64,000 bases of DNA from Rugalucina vietnamica (taxonomy: Eukaryota > Mollusca > Bivalvia > Lucinida > Lucinidae): NCBI GenBank assembly GCA_964017185.1, contig OZ024880.1, forward strand, positions 45,149,071 to 45,213,070, in the 5' to 3' direction. A program made the position numbers and the translations under genes. Below are positions 1 through 44,670 of this stretch, in pieces (position 1 is the stretch's first letter; every line of letters starts with the position of its first letter). The notes beneath the pieces were generated by a model. That model had not been told where the DNA came from and made no database searches. It was given only the letters and a program-made list of their open reading frames with translations.

Positions 1-189
1 ACAAGAGCAATGTCATGTGCACGTATACAACTTGAAAAAGAATAAAACCGATTTTATATGCAATTATAAACCGGTCACACAACGTGTGTTTCTGTGTGAA
101 AATGCATTTTTCAAGCTATAACATACATGTAGATGAAATGGTCATGTTTTAGGGGTTTAATGGGTGTTTTGGAACGTAATTCGCAATCG

Positions 190-335
190 CTAATCCCATT
201 TTACTCGTCTCTGCAAATGGCACGAAGGGAAGCGTGTACGGACACCAAATCCTTTACCACCGGCGCAGATCGAACCTAGGACCTCTAGCAGGCAGAGGTC
301 AGTTTTCTTACCACTGTCGTATACCGCGCTTCAAT
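190..335 (-). repeat. tRNA-derived SINE-like sequence
   Basis: Read on the minus strand, this stretch has an A-box-like segment (ACAGTGGTAAGA) followed about 40 bases later by a B-box-like segment (AGGTTCGATC), the internal RNA polymerase III promoter layout of a tRNA. The acceptor arms do not pair, so it is a tRNA-derived SINE head or tRNA relic, not a tRNA gene. Confidence 0.5.
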
Positions 336-344
336 CAGTTACTG

Positions 345-1210
345 AAATAAAATCACCGATATTTCAGTAAAGGTTGCTGCTTTATTATAAAATAATCTTT
401 AAATGGGACTTTGCTATGTTTGCCATGTTTGCTGCAATAGCAGGAATTCGTCTCGTTAGGGACAATAGTGCTGATAGGGACAACCCGTGTCGATAGGGGC
501 AACACAAACGAAAAGTGACACTTGAGAATAAATCTTGACAACATTTGTTTGCAAAAAAAAATGAATTGCGATACGGTTATATGTAGCAATAGTGTATTTT
601 AAAGCATTTATTTACCGAACGCCCTCACATGCAACCACGATCTAATTACACCGAAACACCACACACAGGAGAAAGTGGATCGCAAGTAATCTATTGACGT
701 TTGTGTACCCGACTCATGATCATTCGTTTCGAATGCAGACATAAATAATATTGAGAACTTGATGATGACGTGCTCCTTTTTTGTATATATACTCCTCAAA
801 AGAAGTTTTGCACCATTTAGATTTTATTTTCATATTTTTAAGTGACATTTTAACTTACAAATTTTCGACCTAGCGTTTTTGAATTTGCACAGTCTGAAAG
901 AGTTTGATAATGTGTGTGTGATAAGACCAAAAACGTCGTGGAAACGATTTTAGGAAAAATTGAAAATTCCCATTTTCTGTAAATACTGAAAACTGGAAAA
1001 TCGAAAAAAAAATCCACCAAAACTGCCACAGTGTTAAGAACACATTTTTGTTTCCAAAATTACACACAAGAGCTCCAAAGCTAATGATTAAGCCTAAAAA
1101 CAATTTTTAAAAATCTCAAAGTTTTGGTAAAAATGCTTTTTTTTTTTTTTTTGACAAAATTGCAATTTTTGAGAAAAAATCATAAATATTGGAGAAAATG
1201 AGTAAAATCA
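345..1210. other. intergenic, no gene recognised
   Basis: AT-rich sequence with only short open frames and no domain signature. It holds a T-run near 1137-1152. The part from about 790 on looks like a dispersed repeat, but I could not place it in a family. Confidence 0.5.
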
Positions 1211-1375
1211 AACCCTCAGCTTCTGTAGTGGTTCATAACATTTAGTTAGTTCTTCGGTCCTCGAAGTGAATCTCTAACTAGTCAATGAATCATCAAGAAC
1301 AAACAAATAAATCATGATAAACATCCCGATGAATCAAAAACGAGGACATGATCGAGTGATTAAGAAACAGTGCTC
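1211..1375 (-). repeat. inverted, internally deleted copy of the 3557-4440 SINE-like repeat
   Basis: The reverse complement reproduces the 3940-4075 segment of the long SINE-like repeat (the stretch with GATTCATTGACTAGTTAGAG and GAACTAACTAAAT). It jumps directly to the 3585-3610 part of that repeat, so the middle is deleted. Together with the direct copy at 1700-2420 it forms an inverted pair. A run of about 50 T lies just downstream at 1402-1451. Confidence 0.6.
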
Positions 1376-1400
1376 TTAAAATATTCAAATTTTTCTTTTA

Positions 1401-1401
<1 letters not shown>

Positions 1402-1451
<50 letters not shown>
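1402..1451. repeat. poly(T) tract
   Basis: An uninterrupted T homopolymer of about 50 bases. It may be the tail of a minus-strand retroposed copy; its exact length is uncertain in any assembly. Confidence 0.8.
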
Positions 1452-1452
<1 letters not shown>

Positions 1453-1699
1453 TAGATGGCTGAAGTTGAGCATCTTCACTGCGAACATGATATTCGCAAT
1501 GAGCAATTAAGAAAAATTTGAATATCGACATACAGGAAGACGCTTTTAAGTGAGGTCCTTTCGGAACCTGAATTTTATGGTGACTTGGTTTACAAATTTA
1601 AGAAACTTATAGGAATTAATGATTTTTCTTTTCAGTTCAGAAAAATCATAACACGTTACAGACGTATAGGTTATAACTTGAATGTAATGCGACAGTCTG

Positions 1700-2420
1700 C
1701 ATGCTTAGTTTTTAACCCAATCATGGTTGATAACTATGCTGCCTTCTTCAATTGCACGCCGGTGGGTCGGGTGTCAGACTCTATGATGGCCCCGACTTAA
1801 AGCTATTTATTTTAGTTGGTTGGGACCGGAGCTTCTTGTCTGTTGCTTGGCCCACAGGGGTCCAACTGGTGTTTTTCTTTTGCTCCAGAGTTAGTATGTT
1901 ATTCGGCGCCCAGGGATCTCCATCGTCGGGCAGCTTACTCAATCTGTGAGTCCTGGTTTTTGATTCATCAGGATGTTTATCATGATTTATTTGTTTGTTC
2001 TTGATGATTCATTGACTAGTTAGAGATTCACCACGCGGACCGAAGAACTAACTAAATGTTATGAACCACTGCAGAAGCTGAGGGTGCGGTTAGGCGCCTG
2101 TAAAACCGGTTTAAGCCCGCCAGTAATTTTAAATTACTGATCGTTCCAAGGCGATACTTCTGTGGTGGTTCTTTTTGTTTTATGTCTTGGTGTTTAAAAG
2201 AAAATTGTGCTGTTGGCGCCTTATGTTTGTTTTCATAGTTTTAGTTAAGTTAACTGAGTGACCACCTATTGGGAAAATAGCTGCTCATTCGGCTTACGAT
2301 ATGTTTCATGGTATAAGTGCCTGATTGTTAGTTTGGTTTTTTTCCCACCTCGGTTTTCGGAGTGGGATTCTTTTTCCGATTGCGCCTTTTCCTGTTCTTT
2401 GCCTACTTGTACCTTTTTTT
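1700..2420 (+). repeat. 5'-truncated copy of the 3557-4440 SINE-like repeat
   Basis: It parallels the downstream copy over several hundred bases, from AACCCAATCATGGTTGATAAC to the TTTTGCCTAC-like 3' region, with scattered substitutions. It lacks the tRNA-like head. Short open frames here are repeat shadows. Confidence 0.65.
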
Positions 2421-3556
2421 TTTCTTTTTTTTTTTATATTTTCGTTTTTCGATATTCGGACCATTTGCGTTTTTGGGCTCAAATTTCTACTAAAGCAAGC
2501 ATGCTCATTGCGAATATCACATTCACAGTGAAGATGCTCATTTTCACCCATCTACGAAAGAAAAACCAATGTACGAGGGTGGGGTCAGGAAGTTCTGTCA
2601 TTGTTGTTATATTACGATAAATAGACATGATAGGTTGCTGAATTATACATTGTTAGAAAGGACAACATTTCTCCTTTATCATGATACCAAATCCTTTGCC
2701 CAAAAGAAAGAAATAGTTTAAATTATCCGTCTTGAAAGACAGGTGGGGGAAAACCACTGGCATGTTTTCCTGAAATTGTGAATCTTGTATTGTGTCTTTC
2801 ATGTGTTGTATATTTATAACTACTGGTCATATTTTAATCAAATTTTACGTGATAAATTCTAATATATTTAGAAAAGCAATCCGGCAGAAATGAACGTCAC
2901 AAGTGCGCTACTGTCTGTATAATGAAGCGATAAAGATGACGTCATTGGAATATGTACCCCTGTATCTGTTCGATACCACTGTGTATTTATAAGTGCTGGG
3001 ATTATTATGATTTCACTTCAGAGCATACTAAGATGATACAATTAAATGGTTAAATGCATATAAAGCTTCGAAGTTTATGCCCAAGTGTCATTTTTTCTTT
3101 GAATTTAAACTGCAGTTTTTTAAAAATGCCAGGACAGGCAAATTTCAACATTTCGTTGTGCTATAAAACAATTAAGTTAAGTTGAAGAAGTTTGAGTTTT
3201 ACAGGATATAATCACTCATATTCGAAGAATGTATAGCACTTACGACTTTTTTTCGAAATCATTTTACTGTATATTTTTGCATTGTTTTCTTTAACTATGC
3301 CAGTGTCAGGGAGTCACCGCTTTAAAAGTGATTTATTACATTTCATTCATGAAGAGCCACAAACAATTTTTATCACAGGTAATAGCTAGAGAAATGATCT
3401 TCCAGATGTTGCTATTTTAAAATAGTTTGCAATGACAGATACCGAGAAATATATGGAGTGACAGAACTTTTTGACCGATCCTCGTATACCCAAAAAGAAA
3501 GAAACCCGGTACAAGATACTGTAAATCATTATTCTATAGAGCAAACCAGTTATATG
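2421..3556. other. intergenic, no gene recognised
   Basis: AT-rich spacer with a pyrimidine-rich tract near 2410-2450 and no open frame with recognisable domains. A short stretch around 2495-2555 is the inverse of 1465-1515 (GATGCTCA motifs), extending the inverted pair around the T-run. Confidence 0.5.
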
Positions 3557-4440
3557 GCGGCCCCTGTGGCCGAGCGGTTAAGAGCGCTGTTTCTTAATCA
3601 CTCGATCATGTCACCGCTGTGTCTGGTGTGGGCTCGAGCCCTGCTCTGGCCACATGTGACACAAGCCAAGTTCTGCTTGCGGGTGTGCCAGATGGTTAGT
3701 TTGTAACCCAATCATGGTTGATAACTATGCTGCCTTCTTTCACGCCGGTGAGTCGGGCGTCAGACTCTATGATGGTCACGACTTAAAGCTATTCATTTTA
3801 GTTGGTTGGGGCCGGAGCTTCTTGTCTATTGCTTGTCCCACAGGAGTCCAACTGGTGTTTTCTTTTGCTCCAGAGTTAGTAAGTTATTCGGCGCCCAGAG
3901 ATCTCCATCATCGGGCAGCTTACTCAATCTGTGAGTCCTCGTTTTTGATTCATCAGGATGTTTATCATGATTTATTTGTTTGTTCTTGATGATTCATTGA
4001 CTAGTTAGAGATTCACTTCGAGGACCGAAGAACTAACTAAATCTTATGAACCACAAAAGAAGCTGAGGGTGAGTGTATGGCCATGTAAAACCGGTTTAAG
4101 CCCGCCAGTAATTTTAAATTACTGATCGTTCCAAGGCGATACTTATGTGGTGGTTCTTTTTGTTTTATGTCTTGGTGTTTGAAATCTTTGTGCTGTTGGC
4201 GCCTTATGTATGTTTTCATAATTTTAGTTAAGTTTAGGTGGTTGAGTGGCCGCCTGTTCAAGGAAATGGCTGCTCATTCGGCTTGCGCACCTTGGTTATT
4301 GGAGTGGGAGTCTCTTTCTGGTTGCTTCTTTTCCTGATTTTTGCCTACTTTGCCTTTCTACTTTTCGCCCCACCTACTGATTGGCCCGTCTCATATGAGC
4401 TGAAATAATCTTGAAAGGGACGTTAAACTGAATAAAAAAA
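3557..4440 (+). repeat. long tRNA-headed SINE-like element
   Basis: It begins with a leucine/serine-tRNA-like head (A box GTGGCCGAGCGGTTAAGAGC, then a B-box-like GGGCTCGAGCCC) and ends with GGGACGTTAAACTGAATAAAA and an A-rich tail, a 3' end style common to invertebrate SINEs. At about 880 bp it is long for a SINE and may be composite. Two further partial copies lie upstream in opposite orientations. Confidence 0.6.
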
Positions 4441-6240
4441 ATCAAGCAAGAAGTAGCATATCATTACAGAGAAACGAATAAACTTCATAGCAAGAAGCAG
4501 TATATTATTACACAGAAACGAATAAACCTCACTGCAGGAAGGCTGGAAGCAGTGTATCATTACATAGAAACGAATAAACCTCATAGCAAGGAACAGTAAA
4601 TCATTTCACAAAAATGAATAAACCTCACAAAAAGAAGCAGTAGATCAGTAGACAGAAACAAATATGCCTAACAGCAAGTAGCAGTGTATCATTACACACA
4701 GAAATGAATAATCTCACAGCAAGAAGCAGTATATCAGTACACAGAAACGAATAAATCTCATAGCAAGATGCAGTATATCATTACACAGAAATGAATAAAC
4801 CACATAGCAAGAAGCAGTGTATTAGTTCACAGAAACCAATAAACCTCACAGCAAGAAGCAGTATATCATTACACAGAAACGAATAAATCTCCTAGCAAGA
4901 TGCAGTATATCATTACACAGAATTGAATAAACCACATAGCAAGAAGCAGTGTATTAATTCACAGAAACGAATAAACCTCACAGCAAATAGTAGTATATCA
5001 TTACACAGAAACGAATAAACCTCATAGCAAGAAGCAGTATATGATTTCACAGAAACAAATACACATCATAGCAAGAAGCAGTATATCATTACAGAGAAAC
5101 GAATAAACCTCACTGCAAGAAGGCTGGAAGCAGTGTATCATTACATAGAAACGAATAAACCTCATAGCAAGAAGCAGTATATAAATACATAGAAACAAAT
5201 AAACCTCGTAGCAAATAGCAGTATATTATTACACAGAAACGAATAAACCTTATAGCAAGAAACAGTATATAATTACACAGTAACGAATAAACCTCATTGA
5301 AAGAAGCAGTATATCATAGTACACAGAAACGAATAAACTTCATAGCAAGAAACAATACTAGTATATCATTATCATTACACTAAAACGAATAAACTTCACT
5401 GCAAGAAGCAGTATATCATTACACAGAAACGAATTAACCTCATAGCAAGAAGCAATATATCGTTACACAAAAACGAATAAACCTCATAGCAAGAAGCAGT
5501 TTATCATTACACAAAAACGAATAAACCACATAGCAAAAAGCAATACTAGTATATCATTCTACGGAAACTAATAAACCTAATAGCAAGGAGCAGTAGATCA
5601 TTCACAGAAATGAATAAACCTCATAGCAAGGAGTGGTACAATATTACACAGAAACGAATAAATCTCATAGCAAGGAGCATTAGATCATTACACAGAAACG
5701 AATACATATAATGGCTATGAGCAGATTATCATTACACAGAAACGAATAAACCTCATAGCAAGGAGGAGTAGATCATTACACAGAAACGAATAAACCTCAT
5801 AGCAAGGAAGAGTAGATCATTGCACAGAAACGAATGAACATCATAGCAAGGCGCATTAGATCATTGCACAGAAACGATTAAACCTCGTAGCAAGGAGGGG
5901 TAGATCATTACACAGAAACAAATGAACCTCATAGCAAAGCGCATTAGATCATTGCACAGAAACGAATAATGAGCAGTATATCATTACACAGAAACGAATA
6001 AATTTCATAGCAAGGAACAGTAGATCATTACACAGAAACGAATAAACGTCATAGCAAAGAGGAGTAGATCATTGCACAGATACGAATAAACCTCATAGCA
6101 AAGAGGAGTAGATCATTGCACAGAAACGAATAAACCTCATACATGTAGCAGCTGAGAGCAATAGATGATGACACAGAATAAACGAATGAGTCTCATAGCA
6201 AGGATCAGTATTATCAACCCAAAAGTGAATAAACCTCTTG
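4441..6240. repeat. 44-bp tandem satellite, about 40 copies
   Basis: A tandem array whose consensus contains GAATAAACCTCATAGCAAG, then AAGCAGTATATCATTACACAG, closing after 44 bases. Copies differ by point changes (AGCAGT versus AGGAGTAGATC) and a few short insertions. Variants cluster: the right half favours the GGAGTAGATCATT form, so local duplication has shaped the array. No coding potential. Confidence 0.9.
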
Positions 6241-6244
6241 TCAA

Positions 6245-7097
6245 TATATTAATCGTGGGTCAATTTTCATTAGTAACAAAGAAAGGAATAAACCTCATTT
6301 TAATTCAGCAGTAGATTATTGATCAAACAAATAAAGCTTATTGCGAAAAACTGAATACATTAATTTATTTGAATTAACCTGGTAGCAAAGATCTGTATTT
6401 TTGAACAAGCCATACAGAAGCATACGATTCTTATAGCAAAAGGAATATTGATCACTTGCGCAAGCTGATCTGTTTTTGACTGCCCATATGGGAAATAGAC
6501 AAGATATTTTATCCAGCATGAATTAATTGTAGGTAAATTTTATTTTCCAATTATCTAAAAGCACGCTGTTTCTTTTTATATTAAACTGTTTAAGATATCG
6601 CTTTTGTCCGTACTAAATACCAGCTTTCAATACTATTCATGGTCGTTAGAATTTCACACAATTGACTGCAGTACTTTAATTTTTCGTTGGAGCTATTACT
6701 TGATTACTTAAAAGATTAGCCTTGGAGTGGAAAAATATGTCTTTCATTTTTTGACTAAACTAATAAGACACAAATGGAGACATGCGAAAACGTTTTTTCT
6801 CCAAAAATGTAGTTAAACACTTCTTAGACATGCAGTGAACAAATGACCAGACTGTGTTAATGTCATGGTTGACTGAAACATGATATTCCTGTCAACAAAC
6901 CTTTTTACAAGAAATGACTCACACATACTAGCCATAATATAGGCTAGGATATGTATGCTGATATTTAAAGATATAAAGTTAAAACTAATATTGTTGTTAA
7001 ATAATTTTCAAAACATGAAACAAGGTTTAAACGGATCATGACTACAATATATTGCAGTTATAAAATTTGCTGAGGAATTTGTGTAATTCATTTTCAG
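6245..7097. other. upstream region of the SRCR receptor gene
   Basis: AT-rich sequence with no domain-bearing frame. Because a splice acceptor (TTTTCAG, ending 7097) sits five bases before the start codon at 7103, the promoter and a non-coding first exon must lie further upstream, here or beyond. I could not identify a TATA box or 5' exon with confidence. Confidence 0.4.
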
Positions 7098-7102
7098 CTA
7101 CC

Positions 7103-39895
<32,793 letters not shown>

Positions 39896-39901
39896 GATAT
39901 A

Positions 39902-40138
39902 TGAGCCTGTGCGTGAGAAAACCAACAATTTGGGTTGCCGAGCAGATCCGACAGAAACCAGGCTGTACAGTCACAGAAGATGGTTAGAGGCTGGAAATTT
40001 TGGATTTAGACAGTAGAGGAATTGTACTATCCGTGTAGCGAAAACAAAGGCGCTGATCAGCTTCGCAGATACTGCGAAGCTGATCTGCGCCTTTGTTTTC
40101 GCCTATGCAGATTGTTGGTTTTCCATTGCGGCGGCTCA
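39902..40138 (+). mobile_element. GAGCC palindromic MITE, copy 10
   Basis: TGAGCCTGTGCGTGAGAAAA to TTTCCATTGCGGCGGCTCA, flanked by TA on both sides. The core CAGCTTCGCAGATACTGCGA is near-perfect. It starts six bases past the receptor stop codon and so probably lies in the 3' UTR. Confidence 0.92.
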
Positions 40139-40246
40139 TATATGAAGACAACACCATAGTTCATGTACAGTCATGAGTGTTCTACCATAGACATGAAATC
40201 CAAATGCTGTATCCGAATCCACATTCACGTGCAAAGCATCAGAAAT

Positions 40247-40537
40247 ATATGTTCGTGAAAGTACCTGTTTATCCCCCCCCCACCCCTTGAACCCCAATTT
40301 TATATTGTAAAACTCGGTTGTGAAGGGGTTAACATGTTTTTTCTTAATTTTCATTCAAAACATATCGGTGTGCTCGTTAGAATTCGGTGAGGTAATTCAT
40401 GTACCCACAGTCAATATTTTGTGCAAAAACAAGGTAAAAAATCCTAGATTGCCAACTGATTTTTTTTTTTTTTTTTTTTTTCAACTTTTATGGCGTCAGA
40501 AAATTCTATATATATTGCATGGGAATGTTTTCGTTAA
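40247..40537 (+). mobile_element. CATCAGG MITE, diverged
   Basis: TGTTCGTGAAAGTACCTG, a C-rich run, TTGAACCCCAATTTTATATT and the end GCATGGGAATGTTTTCGTT follow the family order. The termini and centre are badly worn, with an added T-run at 40461-40480. Confidence 0.65.
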
Positions 40538-40564
40538 TTAGATACGATATGTTTTTGAAGAAAC

Positions 40565-40608
40565 TGAGCTGGCTCAGTTGGTAGAGGAAAAAACCTGGCT
40601 CTTTGATA
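40565..40608 (+). repeat. truncated SINE head
   Basis: GAGCTGGCTCAGTTGGTAGAG is a tRNA A-box-type head; it is cut off by the next GAGCC MITE before any B box. Confidence 0.45.
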
Positions 40609-40815
40609 TGAGCCTGTGCATGAGAAAACCAACAATTTGGGTTTCGACCAGGTCCGACACAAACCGGTCTGTGCAGCCATAGAGAATGGCTATAGTAGCT
40701 TGAAAATTCCGATTTAAGAAGAAAGGTCGCTGATCAGCTTCGCGGTTACCACGAAGCTGATCTGCGCCTTTGTTTTCGCCCAAGCATTTAGTTGGTTTTC
40801 CTTATGCAGTGCTCA
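40609..40815 (+). mobile_element. GAGCC palindromic MITE, copy 11
   Basis: TGAGCCTGTGCATGAGAAAA to a worn right end (GGTTTTCCTTATGCAGTGCTCA), TA on both sides. The left core arm is shortened (AAGGTCGCTGATCAGCTTCG). Confidence 0.85.
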
Positions 40816-40834
40816 TATGGAATTGTGTTTTATA

Positions 40835-42253
40835 GGGCTGTCACACATTCGCGTATCGACTCACGTATCTACGGCGTATCGAGATACGAAAGGTACGTCA
40901 CACGTACGTCGTAGATACGTGGGCATACGTAGCTCATACTCTTCGATACGTAGCTCATACTCTTCATACGCCGAGGTGCTACGTTTTTTTATGTGTGCAC
41001 TTAAAAATTCGTAGCACGTACGTAGCAGGTCCGATACGCCGTACATACGTCACACATACGTGGTACATACGAAAGCAACGTGGCAGGTACGTCGTAGATA
41101 CGTAGCTCATACTCCTGATACGCCACACGTACGTAGCGGTTAAAATGCCACGTAACCGTGACGTATGTACAGCGTACCTTTCGTATCTGCTACGTATGTG
41201 TGACGTATGTGTGGCGTATCCTCGAATGTCTTTTCGTATCTACGGCGTGTCAGCGACGTACGTGTGGCGTATCTCGCGTATCAATGGCGTATGTGCTACG
41301 TATGTGCTACGTTCGTTTCGCTACTGTGGAGTATGTGTGACGTATTAGGAGTATTATGAATATTTTGTGGCGTTCCAAGAGAATCTCAATGCTTCTATAT
41401 GTATGTTTTCGTTTTTCCGAAGTCATGGATCAAATGTTTCTCACGGTTCGGGGTGTCGTACAGGGTTCTTTCATGGCTAGGCTTGGTGTAGCCGCCGTCT
41501 TTGTTCATGTGGTCTTACGACCAGGATGGAGAGCTTGAAGATGTTCCCCCACCACCACCTCGGTTTTTTTCGGTGTTAATCTAGATTATCTAGATTTCTC
41601 CGGTGGCATCTTCGACCTCTTTTATGAGCCTGTGCGTGAGAAAACCAACAATTTGGGTTCCGACCAGGTCTGACACAAACCGGCCTGTACAGTCTCAGAA
41701 GATGGTAAGAGGCTGGAAATTTTGGATTTAGAAAGTAGAGGAATTGTACTATCCATGTAGAAAAAACAAAGGCACTGATCAGCTCCGCAGTTAATGCGAA
41801 GCTGATCGGCGCCTTTGTTTTTACCTATGCAGATTGTTGGTTCTTTCCATGCGGCGGCTCATATTTGATAACTATAATGTGCGAATTGCATGAGCATAGT
41901 GAACACAACCGTTTGTTCTCATAGGTTTTAAAAAGCAATTGGTACAGAACAGATACGCCGCAGATAAGAATGGAACGCAGTACATACGCCGTAGATACGT
42001 CACGCGTACACTTCATACGCCATACATACGTCACACGTACGTAGCACATACGCATTGATACGCCGTACATACGAAAGTGAAATTCCATACGAATACAGAT
42101 ACGTCACGGATACGCCACGGCAACGTAGCAGGAACGTCACACGTGCGTGGTACAAACGTCTCTCGAGCAAAATACGGCTCAGACCTCGGCGTATCGACAT
42201 TTTCATAGATACGTGAGCGATACGCCGCTGATACGTGAATGTGTGACAGAGCT
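40835..42253. mobile_element. foldback element with TACGT-repeat arms
   Basis: Outer ends are complementary (GGGCTGTCACACATTCGCGT and, inverted, GCTCTGTCACACATTCACGT). The arms (40835-41360 and 41940-42253) consist almost wholly of degenerate TACGTAGC, ATACGTCACAC and ATACGCC words. The middle carries a GAGCC MITE and unassigned sequence. Open frames in the arms are artefacts of the repeats. Confidence 0.8.
41625..41861 (+). mobile_element. GAGCC palindromic MITE, copy 12
   Basis: TGAGCCTGTGCGTGAGAAAA to TCTTTCCATGCGGCGGCTCA with TA on both sides, nested in the TACGT foldback element. Core CAGCTCCGCAGTTAATGCGA. Confidence 0.9.
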
Positions 42254-42685
42254 ATTACATAAACTGCATATTCGTGATATTATAGCATTATAATTTTAAT
42301 TGTGACACTGTTATACTGTTGTGACTATTTTTTTTTTTTTTTTTTTTTTTTTTTATTCTTTTTGTATAACTGTGTTCATTTTTAACATATTTCTTTTTAA
42401 ATTGTTTTAGTGTATGTTTAACATGTTTTAACAACGATATTAATGTTGATATTATATTTTTTTGTAAATTTCGTTTTATCAGTTTTAGTGGCGTTATAGA
42501 ATAGACTTTGTACGTTTAACAAAATCCCTATCAACTCATGTCACAAAGACCTGTAAAAAATCAAAGTAAATTAATTCTGGATATTTGACGTTTACGAAAA
42601 TTATTCTTTTTCAGACATTATTTTTATTTCATAATTCTGTGATAGACATTGTCATTTGATAGAAATGAATGTTTTGATTTTTCTT
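42254..42685. other. AT-rich spacer
   Basis: Very AT-rich with a T-run of about 25 near 42329-42353. No gene or repeat family recognised. Confidence 0.5.
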
Positions 42686-43791
42686 ACATACCTCTATCAT
42701 AAAGATAGAAAAATTCCGGTATTTTGGTGGTGGTAGATAAATAGAATCCATCATGGGTGGTCAGTGGAGATAGGAAAATCCCAACCCGAGGGTCCACCCG
42801 TTCCAGTGGGAAACGAGGCTCGCCGAGTTTCCCACCGGAACGGTGGACCCGAGGGTTGGGATTTTCCTTCCTCCACTGACCACCCATGATCGATTCTTTT
42901 TCTTACATACCCCGATTAAGCCTAAATTCATTTTACCGGTAACGTCACCTGGTACCGTGCTTTAATTAACTCAGTCTGATGACGTTGTTTTTATTGCGGA
43001 TATGACGTCAAATGTAAATAAATCGTTGTCAAATTGAAAAGAGATGCAGTTTTGATTTGTTTTTCGTTGAAAACGAGTGTGAATCAAGAATAAACCCTAT
43101 GAATTCACACCAATCCCGACACCAATGTAGTCTAGTTTTGTTGAACAATATTGCTGGAAGCAGCTGCTTTGGGCTAGAAACGATCGAATTTAGTTGCGTG
43201 CTTTTCTTATCTTGTATGAGCAACCAAGCGAGCAGTGTAAGATAGATTTGTCTACCACCGCTAAAATACCGGAATTTTTCTATCTTTATAAAAGAGGTAT
43301 GTAAGAAAAATCGATCTTACACTGCTGGCTTGGTTGCTCATGCAAGATAAGAAAAGCACGCGATATAATTCGAACGTTTCTACTGCTTGCAGCAATGGCG
43401 TTCACCAAAACTAGACAAAAGTGATGTTTTTCACAGCGAGTATTCTTGAATCACGCTCGTTCTAAAATAAAAACAAGTAAAAACTACATCTCTGTTGACT
43501 TTGACAACGATTTATTTACATTTGACGTCACATCCGTAATATGCACAACGTCACAAGGGTTAAAGCACGGTACCAGGTTACGTTACCGGTAAAAGGATAA
43601 AATCGGAGTATGTAAGAAAAAGAATCGATCATGGGTGTCCAGTGGAGAAAGGAAAATCCCAACCCTCGGGTCCACCGTTCCAGTGGGAAACTCGGCGAGC
43701 CTCGTTTCCCACTGGAACGGGTGGACCCTCGGGTTGGGATTTTTCTATCTCCACTGGACACCCATGATGGATTCTATTTATCTACTACCAG
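42686..43791. mobile_element. large foldback with hairpins nested in each arm
   Basis: GATAAATAGAATCCATCATG near the left end is mirrored at the right (CATGATGGATTCTATTTATC). The inner halves (about 42905-43240 and 43310-43600) are also mutual inverses, sharing GCACGC...CTTATCTTG and the GACGTCA...TTACCGGTAA words. Each arm contains its own hairpin (GGTCCACCCGTTCCAGTGGG; GTGGACCCTCGGGTTGGGAT). No transposase. Confidence 0.8.
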
Positions 43792-43863
43792 TCTTCGTGA
43801 CATTTGGTCATCTGTCACAACGCGCCGGTTATCTAGATATAACCAAACATCACTGAGAACAAC

Positions 43864-43971
43864 CCCAGCGGGCACATGACGTCAAAATGACGTCATATCA
43901 ACGCCGATGCGACGTCATGACGTCGCATCGACGTCGATCTGACGTCATTCTGACGTCATGTGCCTGCTGGG
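43864..43971. repeat. 108-bp palindrome with TGACGTCA sites
   Basis: CCCAGCGGGCACATGACGTC pairs with the right end GACGTCATGTGCCTGCTGGG. Seven GACGTC cores occur, four of them in the full TGACGTCA octamer (the CREB/ATF consensus). The centre is GATGCGACGTCATGACGTCG. Looks like a small foldback element. Confidence 0.88.
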
Positions 43972-44054
43972 ACGCAGAAACAATCAAAACGCGAGACGTG
44001 ACACAGAATAAGGATGACTGGGAACAACTTGCAGTCATCATTCTGATCCTAGTC

Positions 44055-44315
44055 CATCAGGAAAACATGTAAAATATACCCCTTGATTCCCTTTTTTCTA
44101 TAGAAAAACTGGGGTTTACAGGGGTATACCTAATTTTCTTATTTTTGATCCAAAACATACAATGTGGGTACTGGTTAGAACCGCCTCGGCATGTGCCCAC
44201 AATGTATGTTTTGAGTTAAAAAAAATAAATAGAAATATCAAAAGCTTTCCACTGAAATGTTTAATTTTTGCTTCTTGAAAACATCTCTGTATATTTCATG
44301 GGCAAGTTTTCGTAA
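44055..44315 (+). mobile_element. CATCAGG MITE
   Basis: CATCAGGAAAACATGTAAAAT to TTCATGGGCAAGTTTTCGTA, with the centre ACAATGTGGGTACTGGTTAG and its complement. Confidence 0.85.
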
Positions 44316-44499
44316 GCATGGTAACCATCATTTTGAGGCCTAGGTGAATTGATCCAAGACAGGCATTGGCGTCCCATTGCCCTCTGTTTTCATCTCAGTC
44401 TGAGTTGGTTGTTCTTGGTTACCGTGTTGCTAGATAACCAGTGTGCGCAATTAGAATGAGGAACAAAGTTTGTACAAGAAGACATCATGACACGTGGAG

Positions 44500-44670
44500 C
44501 GTACTGGCGCAGGGGTAGAGTGGTTGACTTCGGTCCCAGAGGTCCCGGATTAGATCCTCAGCCGAGGTACCTTTCGTCGTGGCCTTGAGCAAGTCACATA
44601 TCCACAGCTCCTGAGATAATGGTCAGAAATTGATCGACTCAGTACACAGTAAAAAAGCGGCTGTCACAAG
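44500..44670 (+). repeat. tRNA-derived SINE
   Basis: A-box-like ACTGGCGCAGGGGTAGAGTG, B-box-like CCCGGATTAGATCCTC, then GGCCTTGAGCAAGTCACATA, the same body phrase as the SINEs at 31.5 and 31.9 kb. Confidence 0.65.

Noticed and set aside
3557..3650. Possible tRNA-Leu/Ser gene
   Set aside because: A and B boxes are present but the acceptor and anticodon stems do not pair; the sequence continues into an 880-bp repeat with other copies nearby.
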